64,000 nucleotides of DNA, taken from contig JBCAQO010000012.1 of assembly GCA_039111635.1 (NCBI GenBank), forward strand, positions 1,723,128-1,787,127, written 5' to 3'. Made by a program: the position numbers and the translations under genes. The notes beneath the pieces are model-generated. The model ran no database searches. It saw only the letters and a program-made list of their open reading frames with translations, and had not been told where the DNA came from. This DNA comes from Heterobasidion occidentale (lineage: Eukaryota; Basidiomycota; Agaricomycetes; Russulales; Bondarzewiaceae). Numbering within the stretch: the stretch's first letter is position 1; every line of letters begins with the position of its first letter. Below are positions 26,378-36,308 of the stretch, one piece after another.

Positions 26378-27705
26378 TCAACTTCCACCCTGCATCTCGG
26401 CTGCCCGCGTTCTCGAAACGGTCCAATAAAATTTGAACGCGGTCGAATAATCAGTCCCTCTTTGGTTGTAGATGTGGTACATCGTGGAGATAGTGGGGAT
26501 TTTAGCAGCTTCGGCCCTAGGGAGCAATTTGAGCTTGCCATCTTGCGGTAGGACCGGCATACGATAGCGATGAAAAGTATGAGCACGGAATAAGAGCCCG
26601 ACAGCGACCATACCGATAGCTGTATCCTGCTCTGAGAAGTGCTGGAAGAGAAATTGAGCCTGTTGAACAAGCTAAGGGATCGTCGCGCGCATTATCTGCG
26701 CTTTCCTGTGCATCTGTTCGTTGGAAGCAAACATAGTTGCAGACTCGTATCCTTGGCAATCTTTCAGCTCCCAAAAAATTAGTGCGTTTCGAAACTGCGC
26801 GCTGCTATCTGGGATTGCCCTGGTCAAAATGATGAGGAAGTCGGGAACACGGAATTGAGCCTCCTCAGCTGTGAATGGAATGTCATTTTCTTCTTCGTCT
26901 TCGCCAGCCTCCTCGCCGGCCTCCTCGTCGTCCTCTTTTTGCTCTAACTCGCGCCCATTCTCTTCAAGATCGCTCTCGTTTACCTCAGGATGATGGCCTT
27001 TGTCCTCTCCCGTCTCTGCAGATTCGCGTTCCTTCTCTTTGGACTCGGCCTCGCCTCCTTGCCTCGTCTGTCCAGGGCTCGTTCTTTGGCCTCGGTGTCC
27101 AGGTCCTTAGCCTCAGGCTCCTCTCCGGACTCGCCTTCTCCACTTCCGACATCATCGCGGCGAGCGGGGGGAGCATTAGGGACACTATGAGTTGATTCTA
27201 CTGGACTCAGATTAGACTGTGCTATATGTTGAAATGTTATTTCGGTGAGTTCACATTATGTGTGAAGTGAGCCTTACGGGTGACAATAGCTGACAAGCTA
27301 CTCGTGGAGTTCGAATCTAGGCGAACTATCGAGGTTGCCGTGCTCCGTGTCGCCGGTGCTGCACAAACGCTCAAAAAAACAAACTGGCTAGGGGATAACA
27401 AACGTCTCACCTTTAAAAAGAGAATCCTCGCGAGCTTCGTCAATCGCATGGGCAACCGCGCGAGTTAAGAATCGGTAGAGATAGGGTTGAGGCCAGACAG
27501 ATACTCGTCCACCATAGGCATGATTGCCACGCAAGGAGTTGAAGTTGAGGATCAGGTTGTACAGCTCGTACCACGCAGATTCGCCTTCACCTTGACGGGC
27601 TTCTTCTGTTATCATGCGAGCATGTTCCATGTGATCTTTTAGCGATATAGAGACCTGATTGGGCCAATTTTCATGACGTGGGTGGATGGACTTGTTTTTC
27701 GACAT
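26378..27705 (-). CDS. Unknown gene of the unit, right copy (late in-frame stop)
   Basis: The ATG is at 27,703-27,705. The first exon reads MSKNKSIHPRHENWPN and continues through YELYNLILNFNSLRGN and VSVWPQPYLYRFLTRAVA to LFK before a GTGAGA donor. A charged linker rich in Glu, Asp and Lys follows (27,190-26,870). A compact segment, IPFTAEEAQFRVPDFLIIL and FWELKDCQGYESATMF, comes next. The last part, QQAQFLFQHFSEQDTAIGM to RTRAAEMQGGS, is still open. However, an in-frame TAG at 26,672-26,674 stands where the left copy has CAA, so the product may end about 100 residues early. I recognise no family. It converges on the transporter, with under 200 bases between their 3' ends. It may be a pseudogene, or a missed intron may remove the stop. 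Confidence 0.5.
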
Positions 27706-28467
27706 CGATGAGCTGAGAGGTTGTGATGAAGAGAAAGATATCGGGGAAATCTCGTTGTACCAGGATGACCTTATAATTCAGAGTGGAACAAGATTGCCGT
27801 GATCCTATCCGATGAGCACATTGCACAAGGTGTGAAACTGTGAAGGACGATCAACCTATGATCATCGATATGGCACCGGAGTCCGGATATTGGGCCAAGA
27901 TATTGAGGCAAATCAACAACAAGCATGCTTCAATTGGCCATAGTGTACTTTCTGAGGTGGACAGCCATCGATGATCACAACAACATGGATGATTTCGACA
28001 AGGAAAATGTTGGTAATATTGCTCAGCCCAAGCTAGCTAGAATTGATGAGTATCGAAGATCGATATATGACTTCTCGCAGCGTACAACTAGAGGGGGAGT
28101 GGACAACAAGCGGCATCTACCGGTACAATGCCGAAGTATTGCAGCGCCGACATATTTTGCTACATAAGCATGCATGTTCTTTTTCATCGAGGGTATACAG
28201 AGGATGAAAACTCGTGTATTCTGCAGACTATTGTGCAGGAGATGATTATTCTAATTGTCTGATCAGTAGACGTCTGAGCAGGATAAGAGACCAAAGAGTC
28301 AGTAGAGGGAAAAACTGAAGGTGGGCTCAAAAAGGCTCAAAAAGGGTGATATTCTGCTCAGTAACGGAGCTGTAAATGGAGCGGCGGAATGTCAAATATC
28401 CAGCTGTGTCCGAGCCGATCACTAGGCGAGCACAAGTTGGCTGTCTCTCAACGTTCAATCGACAATC
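27706..28467. other. Intergenic region between duplicated unit and single-copy genes
   Basis: This is the right border of the duplicated region. A short plus frame at 27,925-28,167 has no recognisable relatives or splice support. No transposon ends were seen. Confidence 0.4.
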
Positions 28468-29226
28468 ATGCCTGCCGTCAATGTCAACACCGTTTCTCCA
28501 GAGCTAGAGCTCCCAGTTCCCTTCGCTCCTACTCAACGAAAGCTGACGAGCGAAGTGAGCCTAAGTACTCGTCAATTATTTAAATCATTAGCTGACCAAT
28601 TCTACAGGACTACCTCAGAGTGTTCCAATATACCCCATTCAACGATCTTCCCAAGCAGCTCATACCCTTACGAAGTCACTCCATGAGAGCGCCACTCATG
28701 CATTGTGGATGGACAATGGATCGACTGTGGAAATATGCAGAAGATAACGGCTTCGTGCACTCCACAGCTACCGAGACCTTTACGGAGGATGAATTAGCCA
28801 GTGCAGAGTTCCCTCCGATCTCTGAGAGTTTCGTTATTGACGAAGGACAGTGCATGAGCAATGCGCTGGAAGATATTGGTGCAAAACATGGCATCAAGGA
28901 TATCCTGGAGTTTACAGAGATCGAGCGCGTCGTCAGGGATGGAAAGGGCGGCTTCATCTCACTCTATACAAATTATACCAGAAAGCGAGCTCCTCCCGCA
29001 GAATTTGTTGAGAAGCTGCGAGTCGCATTGGGCGAAGAAGAAGGGCCAAAATGGTACTTGGATTCATTTCGGTGTTACTGGGAACCGAAGCCTGAACTAT
29101 TATTCGGCGGGCAATCGTATGTATTCCTCTCGTCCTATATGCAGCCAAGGATCCTCATTTTTATCTGGCAGAAAGTCGGCGACTACACCCGCCCGCAGCA
29201 AGTCTGCAAAATCTCGCGCTCATTGA
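28468..29226 (+). CDS. Unknown protein of about 220 residues
   Basis: Exon 1 (28,468-28,554) reads MPAVNVNTVSPELELPVPFA and ends at KLTSE before a GTGAGC donor. Exon 2 starts at 28,608 with DYLRVFQYTPFNDLP and runs on in frame. A canonical GTATGT donor near 29,117 with a CTGGCAG acceptor about 55 bases later gives a Ser/Lys-rich end (KSATTPARSKSAKSRAH) and a stop at 29,226. Without that intron the frame would end at 29,252. The middle (MRAPLMHCGWTMDRLWKYAE, FVIDEGQCMSNAL) is globular-looking with no family recognised. No signal peptide or membrane segment is present. Confidence 0.6.
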
Positions 29227-29645
29227 TTGGCAGCGACATTGAGGCCTTGTGACTCGTGAGATGCGTCTTGCTGCTCTTGAGTATTGAATCCTTGCACTGC
29301 AAACGTTTGAATCATTGTACAAATCCACATAGTGTACTACAAGCATAGGCTCCTTCACCATCTGATAGTTATGGACGTTGGCGCCAGATTGACCAGCATT
29401 TTTGTGTGTCACGTTGGGAAAAGTCCGGTTGGCGCCTCAGCTGAGCGACAAGAGTTATTCACCTTCACCCCAATCCAAGGATCGCCCAAACCAGAATCAC
29501 ATCCGGATGCGCACCGGCGGGGCTGTAGATGGTCACTGCCTGTGGAGATTGTCGAAATCCAAACGATGCGGAGCTTTATAGTAAAAATGTCTCGTAAGTA
29601 ATCATGTATCATTAATTCCTGACGAACATAGCACGCCCCTCCGAT
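29227..29645. other. Intergenic, convergent 3' ends
   Basis: About 400 bases lie between the 3' ends of convergent genes. No further coding signal was seen. Confidence 0.5.
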
Positions 29646-32060
29646 TCACGCCTCGATGAACTCCGTCGCCTCTTTCGTGTCCTGCCCTCCGAGCTTAGCT
29701 TCACCCCCAGCCTCGATGATATCCTGATTCTTGCGATCCTCTTGCCGGATCCGTCGGTTGTACGCGAAGGATTTGCGTGCTGGGATGCCGGCCTGGAAGA
29801 GGCCGTTGATCTCCTCAAGCGACAAGCCGGCCATCTCGGGAACGAAGAAGTAGATGAATGCGGCCGCGAGGAAGTTAGCACCGAAGAAGACGAAGCCCTG
29901 CAAGCAGCCAATAATTCACATCAGGCGGGTTCTTTCGGAATGAAGGGATGACGCACGTATTTGGCTCCGATTTTGGCAGAAATTGGCGGGGAGAAGTAGG
30001 AGAGAAGGAAATTCCACACCCACTGAGCACGGGCCGTCAGCCAACGATGCGTACAAAGCGACATCTACCAAGGACTCACATTTGAGGCACTGACGAACGA
30101 CAGCTGCTTAGCCCGAGTACGCAGAGGCGCAATCTCACCGGCTAGGTTAAAATCAGATCGCTGTATATCGCTTCGAAAAAACAAGTCACATACTGTTCAC
30201 CCATCCACCAGGCCCCCACGAACAACCGTAGGCGAGAACGAAGACACAGATAACGAATAACATCCCTCCACCGGGTCCCTTCTTCGCGACTTGAGTAGCA
30301 TCGTTGTTTGGATAGAGAGCATACGACCCCTGATGTGTATAATCTGCTAAGCGACGCACCAGACAAGATGCCAACAAGACTTACAATCACGGCGTATAAC
30401 ATGTACGAGAGGCCTGGCAACAATAAACTTCAGTGTCAAAGAATCAACGAAAAATCCTATCATCATTAGTCACTTACCCATGACCAAAGATCCTGTGATC
30501 ATCGTCCGACGACGACCAAAGCTAGAAAAAACCTTCAGCTTTCTGTTCTATACAACCAAGAGTTATTTTAATTTACCGGTCGAGGCAGTAGAGACCTGGC
30601 AGCGTGCCAACCATGTCCAACAAACCGAAGATGATTTGACTGATGTAAGAGTCTAGACTTGGGTTGATAGATCCGAAGATGGATGTGCCATAGTACTGTT
30701 GGGTTACTCTGAATAGATAGTTCCGGGATATCAAAGAACGCTACTCACAAAGATGAAGTTTGCACTGGATGGCATAAATCAAGGGTTAATGAGTACGACA
30801 AACACAGCGGCGAAGAGTGTGACCATACCCAGTGAGCTGCTGGAAACTCTGTACAAGGCATCTGGAACAATAATTTAATCAATTTGTCGCGTAGATTTTC
30901 ACATTGAGCATGTGCACGCACCCAATCAACGTCCGCTGCCCAGTCTTGAGGTCGTTACGGAAATTGAAACAATCCAGATAGCTCGCTCCAGAGTGCTTTT
31001 CCTCCTCAATCTTGTCCGTGATCTCGTCGATATACGCCTGCACTAAAGGATCGTCGATCGGGATGCCGTGCATGCGCGCGATGACACTACGTGCATCCTC
31101 AGGGTTGCCTGTGAGAATGGATTGCCGAGGGGATTGAGGGAGGAACGGAACGCCGGCGCCTGAGAGCGCCGAATCAGTGAGACAGCCCAACAAGGGAGCG
31201 GTTGTGCAGCATTCGTACAGAGAATGGCTCCCCAGATAATTTGGAGGCCAATGGGGATCTTGTAGCTGGCCGTGCCGTCGATGCGCTTACAGGCGAAGTC
31301 GAGAATGTAAGCGATGAGAATCCCGAGGGTGATCATGACTTGGTAGCACGATACGAAGGCTCCCCGGAGAGCTTTTGGGGAAACTGTTCGCAGCAGTGGG
31401 ATTCAGTGCCAGCCAAATTCGAGGAATCAGATAACCAACTTTCTCCCTGATAAAGAGGTACGAGTGCAGAAAGGGCCTGATGAACGAAACAGGTGAGCGA
31501 GTTCCCGGACGGAAGCAGTCGACACTACTCACGCCCACACCCAAGCCAGCAACAAATCTCCCACCAATGAATGCACCCAGGTTGCCGGTAGGCGCAATCT
31601 GGACGATGACGCCAACGATGAAAATGAGTGACACCATGAAGATCGCGCCTCGCCGTCCCAGGAAATCAGCGGTCGGCACACCGAGCAGGGCACCTGCGAA
31701 GCAACCAGCAGAGAGAAGGGCGACAACGACAGACTGGCGACGGGAGGAGAGTGCAAAGCCAGAGGCAGATGACGGGTCTACTGTGCCGTATGCCTGCTGG
31801 AAGTGAGGCATGATGAGACAACCCGAGATGTAGCTAAAATTTGGGGGTGATGAGTATCAGACTGTGAGTATAGGAGCGAGCTTTCAGGATCTCACCCAAT
31901 ATCGTAGCCGACTGAAAAACGAGCGATGAGGTCGTGGGTGATGGGGGAATGACTGCAAGAAATATTCTGACGCACAGATGTACCCTCCCATACTGACGAA
32001 GAGGTTGACCACGATAGCCATCAGCGAGACGGGCTCGCCACGAAATCTGAATTGACCCAT
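29646..32060 (-). CDS. MFS sugar transporter, third in window, not part of the duplication
   Basis: This is a predicted hexose or related sugar transporter of the plasma membrane. The start at 32,060 gives MGQFRFRGEPVSLMAIVVN. Motifs in order are ALLSAGCFAGALLGVPTADF, GRRGAIFMVS (loop 2-3), GRFVAGLGVGVSS, KIPIGLQIIWGAIL, then after an intron FLPQSPRQ (PESPR position). These are followed by GASYLDCFNF, FGRRRTMITGS, CSWGPGGWVN, LRTRAKQLSFVSASN, and the C-terminal FFVPEMAGLSLEEINGLF. It ends EATEFIEA. There are about ten short introns; the one near 31,190 restores the frame between GAIL and GVPFLPQSPR. It is only distantly similar to the two transporters at 9-11 kb and 24-26 kb. Confidence 0.85.
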
Positions 32061-34042
32061 GATGAAGATGAACTAGGGCGACCTCGTTGCGGACGTTCTT
32101 CCAACTGAACGGAGTGTGGGGAAGTGAGGGGTTGCCAAAGCGAAAGGGAAGCCTTTTGAGTGACGACAGGTCGCCCCATGGGGCATCCCAGGGCTCAATA
32201 TTTAAGGCTCCATCAGCTTCGCACAGGAACATATGAAAGAGGCGATCGAGGCGCGGTTGGCGGTCCGTTGTGGGGTCTGATAGAAATTTACCAAAGAGCG
32301 TAACACGGACATCGATGTCATATTACTGCCGACACGCACTTTCCTGGCCGCATGGCCTCACGCCGGGCCGAAATAGCGCTGGGAAGACATAGATGGGCGG
32401 GAACACACCGAGAGAGTCAAGGACAAGCAGGACATTGCCTTGAATGACCTAGCTGCGAACAATGACGTGCAGAACGAAGTGGGGAAAAACGCCCGGAGGA
32501 CGTGAATATTTGGTTTCCTGGGTGATTTCATCGAAAAATTCTAGTCGTATTGGGGAAGAGAGGACTGTGCGACTGTGGAGGTCACATTCCACTTTGCCGG
32601 GCCGTCGCGGAGCGAGAAAGGTGTGTGTTTGTTTCTATTTACTCATGTCAGCGTCTTCTTACCACCTCCCGTGGCAGCTTCAACGTGCTTGCTTATTACT
32701 TCGCGACAATCCATTGTGATACCGAGCAACGCCGTACGAGTGGCTCCATAGGTGCGCAGATCTCTGCTGATCTGCCAAAATGGCCAAAATCACATTCATC
32801 GCACCTCATCATCACTTACAGTCGTTTCTGAAAGCCCTGGCCGAGTCTTTTCTCTCAAAGCGATCCACAGAGTGCTGGACCATAGTCCCTAATCTAGGTT
32901 ATATTCGCCTGCACTAGAGTGCCCAGAGTGTCCCAGACATACTAACAAATGAGCCATGACGCGCCTGAGACTTCCAGGGTCCATCGACCGTATCAGAACC
33001 TCCACCGCGGCCTATCTGGTCCGCCTTTGACTCCACGGTTCAGGGGAACAGCGAAAAAAAACAGTGTGTCTAAGGCTTTCAGAATGGACCTGTCTCGGCG
33101 GACCCGTCCGTATCATTTCCCGCTCACTTGATCTGTGCGTATCTGGAATCTCTTTCGAGCTCGAGTGCTGCAGGCTGTGGCTGGTATGTCCATGGAATGC
33201 TTTACCGATGGGTTTTGTTCCATTATACTCTGCCACAGTGTCTCTACGGACCGAGTAGACGGTAAGTGAAGGGGCGCACGTCTATCTCGCTATCTGGACA
33301 AGATTTGACCAAACCGGCATCCTCTGTCGATCGATTCACCAGCAATAGAGGACAGGTACATGTCCCCGGAGAACGCCCCAATCCCCTTCCTTGCCTACTC
33401 GCTTTCATGTGATATCTGCTGTATACATCAGTCTCGAGGATCGTGACACCGTCGCGTCGCACTGCCACTTACGCTTCTGGCCATTCGGTGCGCGCAACGG
33501 ACAGTTTACTGACACGGACAAGCTCACAGCCCTCGCACGGTTCCCTACACGACCGGATCCACGTTCCGACCCCTTCAGCTTGTCTTGTGGACTCATCGGA
33601 TTTTCGCCCTTTTGCCTCCCCCTGGCTTTGAATGGCACCCGAGGAGGAATCGATCCTTCTGCAACGGCGAACTCTGTTGATAGTCCCAAAGTAAACCGCG
33701 ATTGCTGTCCGATGACCACTTCTTAGCAATGCGGTGGTCATTCGTCTTCAATTTATTATCCCCAATGATAGTACCTTGTCTGTACAAACGATTGTCGTAG
33801 AGCCTCGTAGAACTGGTGTACTCGCAGAGCCCGAGTAGGTCGCTAATTAAGCGCCGGAAGGCACGTGCACGAATATTACGTGATATTTTCGCATTGTGTG
33901 AGCCATGCGTGGCCATTGTTGTTGGCCGGTTATCGTCTTGAGCGTGGACAACACCGACGTTTCCCTCCTTTCTACCCTACTCGTCTTTTTCCAGCATTCA
34001 CATTTACAACCTAATCGTTTCTGATAACTTCGTACTGCGCAG
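32061..34042. other. Two-kilobase intergenic region, no convincing gene
   Basis: This is the upstream region of divergent genes. Overlapping open frames on both strands between 33,000 and 33,900 have no recognisable features. A pyrimidine-rich tract at about 33,958-33,992 precedes the next gene and looks like a fungal transcription start region. Confidence 0.45.
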
Positions 34043-35360
34043 ATGTCGCATCATCGCATCCTTGATTCTTCCCCTATACCCTTGCCCCCGCGCCCGCCCT
34101 CCAACCCTCGTAAGCGCAGTGCAGACACCGCGTCCCTCCTCACACCTCCTCGGACGGTCAAAAAGCGCTCGCGATCCCGCGCCGGATCCGCCTTCGAATC
34201 AGCAGATGAGGAGGATCACGCTCTGCCTGTGCTGGCCGCGACACCCCGCGCCCCACCTGAACGCGACGGCGACAAAGATGAGACCAAGGCGGGGAATCCC
34301 ACCGTAGTGAAGCGGAGGAAGATCGACGATCTCGCCGCAGAGCTGAGCGATGAGAGGGACTTTGAGGACGCGTTCTGGATGGGGGGCCAATCGTCGTCCA
34401 GAAAACCAAAACCGAGCGCCCCGTCGCGCGCGAAAGCCAAGGCAGCTCCGACGCGGCGCCCCTCTGGCGCAGCTGACAGGACCCAGTCTTCCCGTCCGCC
34501 GACCTCCCGACGCCTCTCGCAGTCGCGCTCGCATCTGACGACTGCGTCGAGGGCGTGGGCCCTCCCGTCCCCGCCCCCGTCACGCGTGCGTCCCCCGGTC
34601 ACCCCGCCTCGTAAAGCGGTCGCCACTAGGCAGCGCGTCGCGTCTCGGCAGACGATCCCCGTGCGCGATTCCCCCAACAACCCGTTCCTCGATGACTCGC
34701 CCGCGTCTATACCATCCTCTCCCATCGAGCCGCGCACGCCGACGTCGCGTCTCGAGAGGCCGACTTTGACCTACGTTCAGTACGCATCTTTTGCAAATAT
34801 ATGGCCCAGCTGTGGCATTGATGGCCCACTCACTCGCTGTTGTTTTGTCTTGTAGCCGTGGCAAGAAACAAGAGTTCATGAATCCACACTACAACGCGCC
34901 CATCGACCCTCGCACCCTCCTTCCGGTGGACCACCCTGAATTCATTCCGCCTGAGAATTGTGCCCCTCGCCGGCTATTCACCAGCGGTCTCTCCAAATCC
35001 AAATCCAAATCCAAGGCGCAGACACGCACAATGAGCCCCCAAACGCCGCCGAAACCCTCCCGGCGCGCTCTGAGTCCCGACCCTTGGGACTCTGACGAAG
35101 ACGAGCTGCCGGCGCCGGCCCTGCCACCGAGGACACTTACGACCGACTTTGAAAAGGCAGTCACGGCCGAGAGGGATAATGACGAACTGCCCGCATTGCC
35201 ATCTAAGGCCCTCGATATAGGATTCGAGAGACTCGTGCGGCCCAAGAGGGAGAAAGCCGCGGACGTGACGGAAGGCCGTGCAATCAAGGTCCTCCCTACA
35301 CGCGGTCGAGCTCCAGTGATTCCTCGTGGTCCAGCGGGTGGCCCTTCATCTCCGCGCTGA
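34043..35360 (+). CDS. Unknown basic, disordered protein of 413 residues
   Basis: There are two exons, 34,043-34,779 and 34,856-35,360. The 76-base intron has a GTACGC donor and TTGTAG acceptor, and joining restores one frame of 413 codons. The protein is rich in Pro, Ser, Arg and Lys. Possible nuclear localisation clusters (KKRSRSR, KRRK) lie in the first 100 residues. Many SP/TP sites look like kinase targets, and acidic patches occur (DSDEDELPAP and a second DNDELPALP). A short block spanning the splice (LTYVHRGKKQEFMNPHYN) is the most structured-looking part. A nuclear role is inferred only. I recognise no family. Confidence 0.75.
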
Positions 35361-36308
35361 GCTCGTAGCGCTCACAGGTCTATGTTTTGGGTCTTTACCC
35401 TTGATTTGTATTCCATGTTTCATCTAAACTTTGTTCATGTCAATATCCTTTGATTTATTTGTGCTACCTCATCTTCTCTTCTGCTCCCGTGCGTTACCCC
35501 CTCCATACACTGTACATTCCTGCGATACCTCCACCTCCACCCTCATGCACCGCTGTTCATCACTTCTCGTTTTCCGCGTCTTTATTACGTGCCAAATATC
35601 GTCCAGTCGATGTATTGCCGCGCCTGTTTTTCCCATGCCTTGATTTGCAGATTTGCTTGCTCCTTTTTATCTCCACGAATCGAACGGCGTTAGGCCGTTC
35701 GTGTGTATGTACTTGGGATGCTATGTTCATGAAATACAATAAGTTTTGTTGAATAGTTTTGTGCCAACCTTGTCCAAATAGAGGCAGCCGAAGTTGCGTG
35801 TACTATCAAGTGACTCGACCTGCACGTCCACCATCGTACAACCACAACAACTGTTGTGAAGCAAGCGCGCCTTGTATAATTTTCTACAAAGTTTCGCAGG
35901 GTGCTGCGTAGGGATCGCAACGTGGTATACGACTGTGCTTATCCTTCTAACAATAAACCGTGTCCCGCAAGATCCGTGGTGCTGATGAACGATGAGCTCA
36001 CCGAAAACGTGTTGTGCACGATGCTGGAGGCCACAACAAGCCATCTGACTGCCTCTACAAGCCAACGTTTGGTCACAGCCTGCTACTCTAGACCCCCACA
36101 GACCTGGCGCGCAGATTCCAGTCCATCTTCCCCTCCAGCCTCGTTCCCGCCCGCTTATCCGACGCTTCCGCCGTGCTTCACGATTTCACATACGCCTTTC
36201 TCCTCCTCCCCATTGTCTCTCGCTCCCCGCGTGCCCTTTACCCTCCAAGAACGTTCCTACGACCGTCACGACCACCACCGACACTCATTCTAACCCACAG
36301 CAGCCGAC
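35361..36308. other. Intergenic region, no gene seen
   Basis: This holds the 3' region of the preceding gene and the upstream region of the DnaJ gene. It is pyrimidine-rich near 36,110-36,300, consistent with a fungal promoter. Open frames here are on both strands and unremarkable. Confidence 0.45.

Larger units (their letters stand above)
13051..27705. repeat. Right copy of the tandemly duplicated three-gene unit
   Basis: This is the second copy of the same unit in direct orientation. Its GTPase and transporter frames are open throughout as far as I could follow them. Its third gene has one late in-frame stop. Transporter exons are about 95-99 percent identical between the copies by eye. 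GTPase exons are much more diverged, roughly 60-70 percent at protein level. Confidence 0.9.

Noticed and set aside
27295..27320. GAGTTCGAATC stretch resembling a tRNA T-arm
   Set aside because: No acceptor stem, D-arm or anticodon arm could be built around it, and it falls in the antisense of the unknown gene.
27925..28167. 80-codon plus-strand frame
   Set aside because: It is isolated with no supporting splice sites or family, and lies at the edge of the duplicated region.
33391..33916. Overlapping frames of 90-111 codons between the third transporter and the basic protein gene
   Set aside because: Both strands are open, there are no splice-supported extensions, no recognisable domains, and composition is like flanking intergenic DNA.
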